Source: Hyphomicrobiales bacterium (GTDB taxonomy: Bacteria; Pseudomonadota; Alphaproteobacteria; Rhizobiales; Beijerinckiaceae). Taken from it: DNA of 64,000 bases. The stretch covers positions 1-64,000 of the forward strand of contig UCBZ01000004.1 in NCBI GenBank assembly GCA_900470775.1, read 5' to 3'. The notes beneath the pieces were generated by a model that made no database searches, was not told the origin of the DNA, and worked only from the letters and a program-made list of their open reading frames with translations. Positions 24,670-33,458 of the stretch are shown here, piece by piece (within the stretch, counting starts at the first letter, position 1; each line of letters begins with the position of its first letter). Both the position numbers and the translations under genes were made by a program.

Positions 24670-25734
24670 ATGCCACATTTCGTAAAGTTTGCCGGAAATC
24701 CCCATCAACCCGCGCCGCCGGCTATCAAACGGCAGAATCAATTGATCTCGGTTGGTACATCCATCCGCGTTGGATTCAAGGATACCCAATCCTGGATTGA
24801 TGTTCGCGCCAGCAATCCGAGGGCGCGCGTTATGAAGCGAGAAGCCGTCGAGGATGCCTCGAATGGAATAGCCTGGTACGAAATTGTAGGAATGGATGAA
24901 GGTTCAACCGAAGTTACGGCTGTCGACACCAACACCAATTACGTCTGGGATCGATTTAAGCTGGATATCAAGGGTAAAGCAAAAACGCTTAACAGGCCGC
25001 CTATTCGCGGCATGACTTTCAATTACTATGTCGACACGAAAGGCATCGGCCCGAATTACAATGCGTCGGTTGTTCTCGAATGGAAGGTGGCGCTCATTCC
25101 GGTCGCAGCCGGCCCTGTTACAGACACTGATGGCACCAGCTTCACCGCTTCCAAGTGGGGCAATGATTGGAATGCCTGGACCGCGAAATTCAAGAAGACT
25201 GTTGAGTCCGCATGGAGTGAACGGATTTGGCTTTCCACCCCAGCTAAACTCCATGAGCTTGAAGTAAGTGACCCTGGCGGAGGAAAACGTCGTGTTAATC
25301 TTCACTGCATTTTGAAATGCGTCATTTCACACCCCGGGGCAGCACATCAGATAATTAGGGTCGCCAAGGCCGGCCAAAGCAACGGCGGGTCTTTTCGGTC
25401 CGACTCTCGATTGCTGGACGATGCCGATCTGAAAACCGATCCCGTAGGCACGTACGTAAATCAGACGAAGCCATTTAATACCGCCGTTCACGAGATTGGC
25501 CATGATCTCGGCTTCACTCATGCATGCGAAGTGACGACGCCTTCGACGCCTTATTGCGTGGCTACGGACCCGGACGCCGGGGAAATTATGGCGACCGGCA
25601 ATGAACTGCGTGCCAGATACGCGACGCCCTGGCAGCGAGCTGCTGCTACGTGGTTCAGCACTGGCGGAACCCCATGCACACCAAGCGACTTCTCGCCATC
25701 GCTCGCCAGGCTCGCGCCGGTCGCGGTGCCATAG
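24670..25734 (+). CDS. Metzincin-type zinc metalloprotease with N-terminal Ig-like domain
   Basis: This 354-residue protein has a perfect metzincin zinc motif HEXXHXXGXXH at 274-284 (HEIGHDLGFTH) and, 24 residues later, a candidate Met-turn (GEIMATGN, Met308). That pairing is the structural signature of the metzincins. Residues 25-100 look like a bacterial Ig-like fold (EIVGMDEGSTEVTAVD). The middle region contains NAWTAKFKKTVESAWSERIWL and two Cys pairs. No signal peptide is seen, so export may use a dedicated route, or the protein acts inside the cell. The start at 24670 has AGGAG 6 bases upstream; a longer frame begins at 24613. Codon use is visibly less GC-rich than in neighbouring core genes, suggesting acquisition. 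The protease family is not identified further. Confidence 0.7.
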   Translation: MPHFVKFAGNPHQPAPPAIKRQNQLISVGTSIRVGFKDTQSWIDVRASNPRARVMKREAVEDASNGIAWYEIVGMDEGSTEVTAVDTNTNYVWDRFKLDIKGKAKTLNRPPIRGMTFNYYVDTKGIGPNYNASVVLEWKVALIPVAAGPVTDTDGTSFTASKWGNDWNAWTAKFKKTVESAWSERIWLSTPAKLHELEVSDPGGGKRRVNLHCILKCVISHPGAAHQIIRVAKAGQSNGGSFRSDSRLLDDADLKTDPVGTYVNQTKPFNTAVHEIGHDLGFTHACEVTTPSTPYCVATDPDAGEIMATGNELRARYATPWQRAAATWFSTGGTPCTPSDFSPSLARLAPVAVP

Positions 25735-25751
25735 CGAGAATTGGACATCCG

Positions 25752-26165
25752 ATGCAACGTTTATCGGCCAAAGTCGTTCTTCGTTTGGCGCTAACAGGGG
25801 CGAGTTTAATGATGACTGACGGATCTCGTGCGCAATCGCCGCAACAATCAAATCAGCCAGAACTGCTGAACGCGCCTTTGTTGGCGAAGGTTCGAACCCG
25901 CGCTCCGGCGACACTCTTCATAGAACGACGGGACGGTGGCCGCATCGTTGTCGATCTGGGACCGTCTATCGCTACTCCCGGATCGGAATTCGCGGCGCTT
26001 CAAGACCGGAAAGTGTTCGGCGAGGCAAAAGTCGCGAAAGACGGGACGGCTGTGATTTGGTCGCGCGGTGGAATTACGATCAGTTCCAAAATCTTGCATG
26101 GTATCGCCGCAGAACAGTTTCACGACCGTAAGAAAGGGAAGACCGTTTCCCCTCCGATCGATTGA
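25752..26165 (+). CDS. Small exported protein with DUF2442-like domain
   Basis: From the ATG at 25752 this is 137 residues: a signal-like N-terminus (MQRLSAKVVLRLALTGASLMM, cleavage probably near SRAQS), a Gln/Asn-rich linker, then a domain. The domain pattern (RIVVDLGPS, FAALQDRKVFGEAKV, GTAVIWSRGGITIS) resembles DUF2442. DUF2442 proteins are usually short cytoplasmic proteins without signal peptides. It begins 17 bases after the metzincin stop and could be its inhibitor, chaperone or partner; this is inference. In-frame starts at 25650 or 25674 would overlap the protease gene. No strong ribosome site is seen, so translation may be coupled. It shares the lower-GC character of its neighbour. 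Confidence 0.55.
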   Translation: MQRLSAKVVLRLALTGASLMMTDGSRAQSPQQSNQPELLNAPLLAKVRTRAPATLFIERRDGGRIVVDLGPSIATPGSEFAALQDRKVFGEAKVAKDGTAVIWSRGGITISSKILHGIAAEQFHDRKKGKTVSPPID

Positions 26166-26275
26166 ACAGCAAAAATATTGCATGGCAAGCAATCCGAAAC
26201 GATAACTAGGGTCCGGACTCAAGCAGTATATCCCAATCGACTACGGCCCCATGCTAATCTACGGGGCACCTCAAT

Positions 26276-26290
26276 AAGGCCGGCGGCCTT
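26276..26290. terminator. Perfect short hairpin between convergent DUF2442-like gene and lepA
   Basis: AAGGCC and GGCCTT pair around a 3-base loop in the 152-base gap between two convergent gene ends. It has no T-run on either strand, so a terminator role is only suggested by position. Confidence 0.3.
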
Positions 26291-26317
26291 GAGCAAGCCG
26301 GCAAGTTCCGGGGATGC

Positions 26318-28123
26318 TCAGCTATCCATCTTCAGGGCGGCGATGAAGGCTTCCTGCGGGATTTCGACCTTGCCGAACTGCCGCATCTTCTTCTTGCCTT
26401 CCTTCTGCTTGTCCAGAAGCTTGCGCTTGCGCGAGGCGTCGCCGCCATAGCACTTGGCCGTAACGTCCTTGCGTAGCGCCCGGATCGTCTCGCGGGCGAT
26501 GATCTTGCCGCCGATCGCCGCCTGGACCGGGATCTGGAACATGTGCGGCGGGATCAGATCCTTGAGCTTCTCGCACATGGCGCGGCCGCGGGCGTCGGCG
26601 CGCGAGCGGTGGACCAGCATCGAGAGCGCGTCGACCGGCTCGGCATTGACCAGGATCGACATGCGCACGAGGTCGCCCTCGCGGTAATCGGTGATGGCGT
26701 AGTCGAAGGAGGCGTAGCCCTTCGAGATCGACTTCAGCCGGTCGTAGAAATCGAACACGACCTCGTTCAGCGGCAGGTCGTAGATGACCTTGGCGCGCGA
26801 GCCGACATAGGACAGGTCGGTCTGGACGCCGCGCCGGTCCTGGCAGAGCTTCAGCACCGAGCCGAGATACTCGTCGGGCGTGAAGATCGTCGCCTTGATC
26901 CAGGGCTCCTCGATCGTCTCGATCTTCATGACGTCGGGCATGTCGGCGGGGTTGTGCAGTTCCAGTACCGTGCCGTCGCGCAGGTTGAGATGGTACACCA
27001 CCGACGGCGCGGTCGAGATCAGGTTGAGGTTGAACTCGCGCTCCAGCCGCTCCTGGATGATCTCCAGGTGCAAGAGCCCGAGGAAACCGCAGCGGAAGCC
27101 GAAGCCAAGCGCGGCCGAGGTCTCCATTTCGTAGCTGAAGCTGGCATCGTTGAGGCGCAGGCGCGACATCGCCGACCGCAGAACCTCGAAATCGGCGGCA
27201 TCGACCGGGAAGATGCCGCAGAACACCACCGGCTGCACCGGCTTGAAGCCCGGCAGCGCCTGCGGCGTCTGGCGCTTCTCGTCGGTGATGGTGTCGCCCA
27301 CCGCGGTATCGGCGACCTCCTTGATTGAAGCCGTGAAGAAGCCGACCTCACCTGGCCCTAGTTCCTTCACCTCGGTCATCTTGGGCTTGAACACGCCGAC
27401 GCGATCGACGCCATAGGCGGCGTTGGCGCGCATCATGCGGATGGTCATGTTCTTCTTGAGCACGCCGTCGATGACGCGCACGAGCACGACGACGCCGAGA
27501 TAGGCATCATACCAGGAATCGACCAGCAGGCATTTCAGTGGTGCTTCGAGATCGCCCTTGGGCGCCGGCAGCTTGTGGACGATGGCTTCGAGCACCCCCT
27601 CGATATTGATGCCGGTCTTGGCCGAGATCGGTACGGCTTCCGAGGCATCGAGCCCGATGACATCCTCGATCTGCTGCTTGATGCGCTCGGGCTCGGCGGC
27701 GGGCAGGTCGATCTTGTTGAGGACGGTGACGATCTCGTGGCCGGCATCGAGCGCCTGGTAGACGTTCGCCAGCGTCTGCGCCTCGACGCCCTGCGAGGCG
27801 TCGACGACCAGCAGCGAGCCCTCGCAGGCCGCCAGAGAGCGCGAGACCTCATAGGCGAAGTCGACATGGCCGGGCGTGTCCATCAGGTTCAGGATGTAAT
27901 CCTTGCCGTCCTGGGCGCGATAATCGAGCCGGACGGTCTGCGCCTTGATGGTGATGCCGCGCTCTTTCTCGATATCCATCGAGTCGAGCATCTGCTCGCT
28001 CATGTCGCGCGCCGCCACCGTGCCGGTGGTCTGGATCAGCCGGTCGGCCAGCGTCGACTTGCCATGGTCGATATGCGCCACGATCGAGAAATTGCGGATG
28101 TTGTCGAAGGTCTTCGTGCTCAT
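26318..28123 (-). CDS. lepA: Elongation factor 4 (LepA)
   Basis: This 601-residue ribosomal GTPase has G1 [10 protein letters not shown]3 DTPGHVDF and G4 NKIDLPAA, then elongation factor domains II, III and V and the LepA-specific C-terminal domain ([43 protein letters not shown]). It back-translocates or remodels stalled ribosomes and is nearly universal in bacteria. The start at 28123 ([12 protein letters not shown]) matches the family; the nine upstream residues of the open frame are ignored. The YiiX-like gene ends 54 bases upstream on the same strand. Confidence 0.97.
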   Translation of the reverse strand: MSTKTFDNIRNFSIVAHIDHGKSTLADRLIQTTGTVAARDMSEQMLDSMDIEKERGITIKAQTVRLDYRAQDGKDYILNLMDTPGHVDFAYEVSRSLAACEGSLLVVDASQGVEAQTLANVYQALDAGHEIVTVLNKIDLPAAEPERIKQQIEDVIGLDASEAVPISAKTGINIEGVLEAIVHKLPAPKGDLEAPLKCLLVDSWYDAYLGVVVLVRVIDGVLKKNMTIRMMRANAAYGVDRVGVFKPKMTEVKELGPGEVGFFTASIKEVADTAVGDTITDEKRQTPQALPGFKPVQPVVFCGIFPVDAADFEVLRSAMSRLRLNDASFSYEMETSAALGFGFRCGFLGLLHLEIIQERLEREFNLNLISTAPSVVYHLNLRDGTVLELHNPADMPDVMKIETIEEPWIKATIFTPDEYLGSVLKLCQDRRGVQTDLSYVGSRAKVIYDLPLNEVVFDFYDRLKSISKGYASFDYAITDYREGDLVRMSILVNAEPVDALSMLVHRSRADARGRAMCEKLKDLIPPHMFQIPVQAAIGGKIIARETIRALRKDVTAKCYGGDASRKRKLLDKQKEGKKKMRQFGKVEIPQEAFIAALKMDS

Positions 28124-28177
28124 GGGCGCGCAATAGCAGCGTTGCCGCATCGCGCCAAGCGTTTGCGGTGTTTGCGG

Positions 28178-28963
28178 CTACTCAGCCGCGGCGAGTTGCT
28201 GCTGCGCCAGGTTCGGCTCCAGCGCCCAGGTCAGGGCGCGATAGTCGAAGCCGCTCTCCAGCGTCGGCTTGACCACGGCGAAATAGGGCGAGATGTCGAA
28301 ATCGCGCGGCATGTAGAGCGAATGATGCCGGATATGGAGGATTTCCTCGAAATCCTCTTCGTCCATCGCCTGGGCATATTCGACCGTCGGCAGCACGGGA
28401 TAGCGCGCCGCCTCGAAGGCCTGCGCGATCAGGGTCGAACAGATCGCCCGCGTCGGGTCGCCCGAGCCCAGCGCGATCATGCGCCGGCGCCAACTCGCGG
28501 GAGCCCAGGGAATCGGGATCAGCCAGCGCATCAGATCGAGGATGTTCTTGAGGTCGTACTGGGTGCCGAGCCGGTCCAGCACATAGTCGACGACGATGGC
28601 GCAGCCTTCGCGGTCGAGCGCCTGGGGGCGGCAGATGCGGGTGCCGAAGGCGCCGTATTTCGACAGGGGCGAGAGCACGCAGCCGACATCCATCTCGACC
28701 TCGGCCAGCACCAGCGGCTCGCCCTCCGCGCTGAACTGCCCGGTCTCGCCGACATAGAGGGCAGCATGCGACCAGGTCGACTGCGTCAGATACTTGATCG
28801 CGGCCGAGACCTTCATGCTGCCTTCGACCAGCAGGACGTCGCCGGGCTGCAGTGCCGATTGGAGCCGTGCCAGCGCCTTGGCATCGACCGGGCCGGGCTC
28901 AGGCTTGCCGCGGGTGATGAACCCGACGACGGACCGCCCCAGAAATTCGAGACCGCGATTCAT
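28178..28963 (-). CDS. YiiX/NlpC-P60-like cysteine hydrolase
   Basis: This 261-residue protein resembles the YiiX/YebB-type branch of the NlpC/P60 (permuted papain-fold) superfamily. The putative catalytic His66 is in STWSHAALYVG and the Cys175 in RAICSTLIAQAF, in the His-before-Cys order of the permuted families. GDVLLVEG upstream is also typical. Such enzymes hydrolyse amide bonds in peptidoglycan or acyl groups; the substrate is unknown. No signal peptide is seen. GAGGGGAGG sits before the ATG at 28963, so this start is preferred over one 66 bases upstream. Confidence 0.75.
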   Translation of the reverse strand: MNRGLEFLGRSVVGFITRGKPEPGPVDAKALARLQSALQPGDVLLVEGSMKVSAAIKYLTQSTWSHAALYVGETGQFSAEGEPLVLAEVEMDVGCVLSPLSKYGAFGTRICRPQALDREGCAIVVDYVLDRLGTQYDLKNILDLMRWLIPIPWAPASWRRRMIALGSGDPTRAICSTLIAQAFEAARYPVLPTVEYAQAMDEEDFEEILHIRHHSLYMPRDFDISPYFAVVKPTLESGFDYRALTWALEPNLAQQQLAAAE

Positions 28964-29151
28964 GACCGCCTCCCCTCCGCCGCTTCCCTTGCGGCCCGCG
29001 CCTTCAGCGGCGTCGTTGGGGCTCATCAAAGCGCAAATTCCTGATCATTCCGGAAAACCCAGCCGTTGCGGCGCCAGGACTTGGAAATGTGGTGAAAACC
29101 GGGTTCACGCCGCACCAGTGAGACCGGGCGGCAAAGGTCAAGGCCAATCGG

Positions 29152-29179
29152 TTGATTTTCTTATATAGTGGAATATATC
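29152..29179 (+). promoter_or_regulatory. Promoter and palindromic operator of the XRE-cupin gene
   Basis: TTGATT (29152-29157) and TATATC (29174-29179) are spaced 16 bases apart, a fair sigma-70 promoter. The inverted repeat ATATA-N6-TATAT (29163-29178) overlaps the -10 region and could be the regulator's own operator. The expected transcription start falls at or next to the ATG at 29187, and there is no Shine-Dalgarno sequence. Confidence 0.5.
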
Positions 29180-29186
29180 TCCATTC

Positions 29187-29780
29187 ATGGAAATCGTGGA
29201 CGACATCGAACTCGACCGGCGGCTCGGCGCGCGCATCAAGGCGCTGCGCCAGAGCCGCAGCCTGACGCTCGACATGCTGGCCGAACGCTCAGGCGTCAGC
29301 CGCGCGATGATCTCGCGGGTCGAACGCGGTGAATCGAGCCCGACGGCAGCGCTTCTGGACCGGATCTGCGCCGGGCTCGGGATCTTTCTCTCGGCGCTGT
29401 TTCGCGACGAGGGCCATGGCGGCCCCCTGGCGCGGCACGCCGATCAGCCGGTCTGGACCGATCCGGCCAGCGGCTATCTCCGGCGCAACGTCTCGCCGGC
29501 GGGAACCGGCTCGGGGATCGAGATCGTCGATGTCGAGATGCCGCCCGGCGCGCGTGTTCTGCTGGACGCGGCCCGCAGCGCGCATCGGCTCGACCAGCAG
29601 GTCTGGGTGCTCGCCGGCGAGATGATCGTCACGCTTGATGGCGTCGAGCACCCGCTGGCGGCGGGGGACTGCCTGCAGATGCTGCTCGACGGGCCCATCG
29701 CCTACCATAACCCCGGCAGTTTGCCCGCGCGCTATGCCGTCGTGCTGACCGCACCCGGCCGAGCGCCATTCGAAGGATGA
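29187..29780 (+). CDS. XRE-family transcriptional regulator with cupin sensor domain
   Basis: This 197-residue protein combines an N-terminal XRE helix-turn-helix (SLTLDMLAERSGVSRAMISR) with a C-terminal cupin domain (EIVDVEMPPGARVLLD, QVWVLAGEMIVTLDGVEH). Such regulators usually repress or activate a neighbouring small gene set, often including an acetyltransferase as here. No ribosome site precedes the ATG, and the likely promoter places the transcript start at the start codon, so a leaderless mRNA is likely. The cupin ligand is unknown. Confidence 0.87.
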   Translation: MEIVDDIELDRRLGARIKALRQSRSLTLDMLAERSGVSRAMISRVERGESSPTAALLDRICAGLGIFLSALFRDEGHGGPLARHADQPVWTDPASGYLRRNVSPAGTGSGIEIVDVEMPPGARVLLDAARSAHRLDQQVWVLAGEMIVTLDGVEHPLAAGDCLQMLLDGPIAYHNPGSLPARYAVVLTAPGRAPFEG

Positions 29781-30316
29781 CAATGATGCCGGTGGATGAA
29801 CCCCTGATCGAAACGCTCGGCCCGGACGCCGCCCGGGAGGCCATCCCGGCACTGGTCGCGATACTCGACGATTGCGTCGCCCATGGCGCCTCGGTCGGCT
29901 TCATGGCGTGGAACACGCAGGAGGATTATCGCGGCTTCTGGAGCGGGGTAGCAGGCGAGGTCGGTGCCGGCCGGACGATCCTGCTGGTCGCGCGCCTGGC
30001 CGGCGAGATCGTCGGCACGGCGCAGCTTCAACTGATCGGCAAGCCCAATCAGCCGCACCGGGCCGAGATTGCCAAGGTGCTGGTGCATTCGCGGGCGCGC
30101 CGACGCGGTATCGGCGAGGCGCTGATGCAGGCGGCAGAGGCCGAGGCCCGGAAGGCGAAGCGCGATCTTCTGGTGCTCGACAGCGACGAGGGTGGTGCGG
30201 CGCGGCGGCTCTACAACCGGCTCGGCTGGACGGAAGCCGGCACGATTCCCCGGTTCGCGTTTCTGCCGGACGGCAGCTTCTGCGGCTCGACCTTCTTCTA
30301 CAAGTCGCTCGCCTGA
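29777..30316 (+). CDS. GNAT-family N-acetyltransferase
   Basis: This 179-residue GNAT enzyme has the acetyl-CoA-binding motif A (EIAKVLVHSRARRRGIGEALM, containing RRRGIG) and motif B (DSDEGGAARRLYNRLGW). Its ATG overlaps the regulator stop (ATGA), so both are one unit and the regulator probably controls it. The acceptor is unknown; similar pairs include enzymes that acetylate amino acids, antibiotics or ribosomal proteins. It ends 9 bases before the convergent DUF3297 gene. Confidence 0.87.
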   Translation: MTMMPVDEPLIETLGPDAAREAIPALVAILDDCVAHGASVGFMAWNTQEDYRGFWSGVAGEVGAGRTILLVARLAGEIVGTAQLQLIGKPNQPHRAEIAKVLVHSRARRRGIGEALMQAAEAEARKAKRDLLVLDSDEGGAARRLYNRLGWTEAGTIPRFAFLPDGSFCGSTFFYKSLA

Positions 30317-30325
30317 GACGGGCCG

Positions 30326-30577
30326 TCAGGCCTCGGGCTCGGCCTGGCGGAAATAGGGCTCGACCTCGCCCTTGAGCTTCACCGTCATCGGATTGCCGAA
30401 GCGGTCCTTGGCGTTGCCGGCGGTGAGGCGCACCCAGCCCTCGCTGACGCAGTATTCCTCGACATTGGTCTTCTCGACGCCCTTGAAGCGGATGCCGATG
30501 TCCCGCGCCAGCAGTTCCTCGTCATAGAAGGGGCTGTTGGGGTTGGAGGAGAGGCGGTCGGGCAGGGTGTCGGTCAT
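30326..30577 (-). CDS. DUF3297 family protein
   Basis: This 83-residue protein contains the conserved block LPDRLSSNPNSPFYDEELL and ends WVRLTAGNAKDRFGNPMTVK, then LKGEVEPYF. It matches the DUF3297 family of small alphaproteobacterial and gammaproteobacterial proteins of unknown function. The start at 30577 gives the family's normal length. It is downstream of the ankyrin gene on the same strand. Confidence 0.85.
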   Translation of the reverse strand: MTDTLPDRLSSNPNSPFYDEELLARDIGIRFKGVEKTNVEEYCVSEGWVRLTAGNAKDRFGNPMTVKLKGEVEPYFRQAEPEA

Positions 30578-30670
30578 GGCGGAAGCCTCGGGGATCGCGT
30601 GTCGGATGGCGGCCAGGCCGCGTTGCGGCACAGGTAGCGCGATCCGGCGGCGATGCCAAATCGCGGGGTT

Positions 30671-31330
30671 TCAGCGACCGCCGGCCTGCTCGATCAGGCG
30701 CGCGATCGCATGCTGGCCACGCTGGCGGGCATGAGCCAGGGGCGTCACGCCATCCCTGTCCGCGAGGCCCGGATTGGCGCCGGCGGCCAGCACCAGCTTC
30801 GCCACCTCCTGATGGCGCGGGCCGCCATCGCCGAGGATCACGATCTCCAGCAGGCAGGTCCAGCCGAGATCATTGACGTGATCGACGTCGATGCCGCTGG
30901 TCAGGAGCAGCTTCACGGCCTCGACATGGGCGCGCTCGCAGGCCGGAATGAGGGCGTTGCCGCCATAGCGGTTGCGGATCGTCAGATCGGGCTTGCGCGG
31001 CAGCATCGCCGCGATGATCTCGGCCCGCCCCGATGCGCCGGCCAGAAGCCAGGGCGTATCGCGATTGGCGGCCTGCGTGTTTGGGCTCGCGCCGGCATCG
31101 AGCAGGGTGCGCGCAACCGCGACATGGTTTTCAGCTACAGCCAGCAGAAGGGCGGAGCGCCCCTGCGAATCCTGCGCTTCGAGCGAGGCACCGGTCGCAA
31201 TGAGCCGGGTCACCTCCTCCGTGCGCCCCGCCGCCGCAGCATCGATCAAGGCCGATTCCATAGCGCCGGCGGCTGTCGTCATCAGGATCAAACCTAGAAT
31301 CGCGCTGCGCAAACGGCCACCGCTGCTCAC
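30671..31330 (-). CDS. Exported ankyrin-repeat protein
   Basis: This 219-residue protein has a Sec-type signal ([18 protein letters not shown]) and then about five ankyrin repeats ([72 protein letters not shown]). It would be a periplasmic protein-binding module. The start is GTG at 31330, whose GTGA overlaps the hrcA stop, so translation is coupled to the heat-shock repressor gene. Its partner protein is unknown. Confidence 0.82.
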   Translation of the reverse strand: MSSGGRLRSAILGLILMTTAAGAMESALIDAAAAGRTEEVTRLIATGASLEAQDSQGRSALLLAVAENHVAVARTLLDAGASPNTQAANRDTPWLLAGASGRAEIIAAMLPRKPDLTIRNRYGGNALIPACERAHVEAVKLLLTSGIDVDHVNDLGWTCLLEIVILGDGGPRHQEVAKLVLAAGANPGLADRDGVTPLAHARQRGQHAIARLIEQAGGR

Positions 31331-32412
31331 CGCCCGCTATCCAGCAGGCGCCCGACCACCTTGGCCGTGTAGTCCACCATCGGCACGATGCGGGCATAGT
31401 TCAGCCGGGTCGGGCCGATGATGCCGACGACGCCGACGATGCGCTGCTCGGCGTCGCGGAAGGGGGCTGCGACCATCGAAGAGCCCGACATCGAGAACAG
31501 CTTGTTTTCCGAGCCGATGAAGATGCGCACGCCGTCGCCGGCTTCGGCGCGGCTGAGAAGATCGATCACGTCGGTCTGCGTCTCGAGATCGCCGAAGAGC
31601 AGACGGATGCGTTCGAGATCCTCCTGCGCCTTCAAATCCTCCAGCAGATTGGCCTGGCCACGCACGATCAGATGGCGGTCCGAACTCGGCCCCGAGGAGG
31701 TGGCGATGCCGCTCTCGACCAGGCGCGCGGTCAGCGAGTCGAGCTCCTGCTCCATCTGCGCGCGATACTGGGCGATCTCGCCGCGCAACTCGCCCAGCGT
31801 CTTGCCCATGATGCGGGCGTTGAGGAAGTTCCCTGCCTCGGTCAGGGCGGACGCCGGCAGGCCTGCCGGCAGAGCGAGCAGACGGTTCTCGACCGTGCCG
31901 TCATCGGCGACCAGCACGACCAGCGCACGCGCCGGGTCGAGCCTGACGAATTCGATGTGCTTGAGCCTGGCATTGGCCTTGGTGGTGACGACGACGCCGG
32001 CGCCGCGCGACAGTCCCGAGAGCAGCGCCGAGGCCTCGGTCAGCGTGCCGTCCAGCGTGCGGCCGCTGGCGGCGGCGGTCATCTGCGCCTCGATGCGCCG
32101 GCGCTCATCCGAGGTCAGGTTTCCGACCTCCATCATCGCATCGACGAAGAAGCGCAGGCCTCTTTCGGTGGGCAGGCGTCCGGCGGAGGTGTGCGGCGCG
32201 AAGATCAGCCCGGCCAGTTCGAGATCGGTCATGACGTTGCGCACCGTCGCGGGCGACAACGCCATCGGCAGCAGGCGGGCGATATTGCGCGAGCCGACCG
32301 GCTCGCCGGTGGCGAGATAGCCGTCGACGATCTGGCGGAAGATCTCGCGCGAACGCTGATCGGTCTCGATCAAGCCGCTCGGGGATTCGGGACGCGGCGT
32401 GTGAGCGCTCAT
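31327..32412 (-). CDS. hrcA: Heat-inducible transcription repressor HrcA
   Basis: This 361-residue repressor has the N-terminal winged helix ([41 protein letters not shown]) and the HrcA inserted dimerisation domain, ending in [20 protein letters not shown]. It binds CIRCE elements and represses groESL and related genes; no CIRCE element was seen in this window. It is divergent from rph and followed by the ankyrin gene rather than by grpE. Confidence 0.95.
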   Translation of the reverse strand: MSAHTPRPESPSGLIETDQRSREIFRQIVDGYLATGEPVGSRNIARLLPMALSPATVRNVMTDLELAGLIFAPHTSAGRLPTERGLRFFVDAMMEVGNLTSDERRRIEAQMTAAASGRTLDGTLTEASALLSGLSRGAGVVVTTKANARLKHIEFVRLDPARALVVLVADDGTVENRLLALPAGLPASALTEAGNFLNARIMGKTLGELRGEIAQYRAQMEQELDSLTARLVESGIATSSGPSSDRHLIVRGQANLLEDLKAQEDLERIRLLFGDLETQTDVIDLLSRAEAGDGVRIFIGSENKLFSMSGSSMVAAPFRDAEQRIVGVVGIIGPTRLNYARIVPMVDYTAKVVGRLLDSGR

Positions 32413-32496
32413 TGTCAGTGAAAAACCGGATGCGACATGGGGTTATTGTCCGCTTCCGTCCCGGAAGGATCAAGCGGAAACGAGATTCGGCGCACG

Positions 32497-32520
32497 CCTT
32501 CCCTCCCCCTCGTGGGGAAG
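32497..32520. repeat. C-rich/G-rich short hairpin repeat (class C), copy 1
   Basis: CTTCCC-type and GGGAAG-type arms flank TCCCCCTCGTG. A closely similar sequence, CCCCTCCCCCTTGTGG, is at 41157-41172. Such CTCCCCCTTGTGG motifs are common short repeats in rhizobial-type genomes. Confidence 0.5.
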
Positions 32521-32588
32521 AGCCCGACCTTGCTCCGTCGCACCCGACCGCCTACAAGCCGCCATCTCAAAACAATCAGGATACCGCC

Positions 32589-33305
32589 ATGCGACCCTCC
32601 AAACGCGCCGCAGACGAGATGCGCAAGGTCACGCTCGAACGCGGCGTCGTGCGCTATGCGGAAGGCTCCTGCATGGTGAGCTTCGGCGAGACCCGCGTGC
32701 TCTGCGCCGCGACCGTCGAGGAAAAGGGTCCGCCCTGGCTGCGCGGCACCGGCAAGGGCTGGGTCACCGCCGAATACGCGATGCTGCCGCGCGCCACGCA
32801 TGAGCGCAATCGCCGCGAGGTCACCTCCGGCAAGCCCTCGGGCCGCACGCAGGAAATCCAGCGGCTGGTCGGGCGCTCGCTTCGCGCCGTGGTCGATCTG
32901 ACCGCGATCGGCGAGCGCCAGATCGTGGTCGATTGCGACGTGCTGCAGGCAGATGGCGGCACCCGCACCGCCTCGATCACCGGCGCCTGGGTCGCGCTGC
33001 ACGACGCGCTGAAATGGATGGAGGGCCGCTCGATGCTGAAGGGTCCCAATCCGCTGAAGGACCATGTCGCGGCGATTTCCTGCGGCATCGTCGCCGGCAA
33101 TCCGGTGCTCGATCTCGATTATATTGAGGATTCCGGCGCGCAGACCGATGCGAATTTCGTCATCACGGGCTCGGGCGGCCTCGTCGAGGTGCAGGGCACG
33201 GCCGAGGGCGCGCCGTTCTCGGAAGAAGAGCTGATGGCGCTGCTCAAGCTCGCCAAGGGCGGGGTGAGCAAGCTGGTGGCGCTGCAGAAGGCGGCGGTGG
33301 CCTGA
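32589..33305 (+). CDS. rph: Ribonuclease PH
   Basis: This 238-residue phosphorolytic 3'-5' exoribonuclease trims the 3' end of tRNA precursors. The N-terminus [19 protein letters not shown] and the active-site segments [41 protein letters not shown] and the phosphate-binding GGTRT are seen. It begins the unit rph-rdgB-hemW, although a class A palindrome separates rph from rdgB. Confidence 0.96.
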   Translation: MRPSKRAADEMRKVTLERGVVRYAEGSCMVSFGETRVLCAATVEEKGPPWLRGTGKGWVTAEYAMLPRATHERNRREVTSGKPSGRTQEIQRLVGRSLRAVVDLTAIGERQIVVDCDVLQADGGTRTASITGAWVALHDALKWMEGRSMLKGPNPLKDHVAAISCGIVAGNPVLDLDYIEDSGAQTDANFVITGSGGLVEVQGTAEGAPFSEEELMALLKLAKGGVSKLVALQKAAVA

Positions 33306-33337
33306 ATCGTATGATCGTTTGCGTCGGGAACCTCATC

Positions 33338-33428
33338 GTCATCCCGGACGCAGCGAAGCGGAGCTCCGGGATCCATCGTAGGGCCCCGGAACTCTACAAT
33401 GGATCCCGGGGCAAGCCCGGGATGACGG
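33338..33428. repeat. Intergenic palindromic repeat, class A, copy 2
   Basis: Outer arms GTCATCCCGG and CCCGGGATGACGG enclose GGATCCATCG and ATGGATCC. It shares the AGCGAAGCGGAGC block with copy 3. It sits between rph and rdgB, two genes on the same strand. Confidence 0.85.
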
Positions 33429-33458
33429 CGCGTTTCCGAGCCAGGAAAGACGGGACCA

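Noticed and set aside
24206..24789. Minus-strand frames across the adc 3' end and following gap
   Set aside because: Mostly antisense to adc, Arg/Ser-rich, no known domains.
26166..26317. Strong rho-independent terminator between the DUF2442-like gene and lepA
   Set aside because: The hairpin at 26276-26290 has no T-run, so it is kept only as a low-confidence site.
32413..32588. CIRCE element between hrcA and rph
   Set aside because: No inverted repeat of the CIRCE type (TTAGCACTC and its complement) is present.
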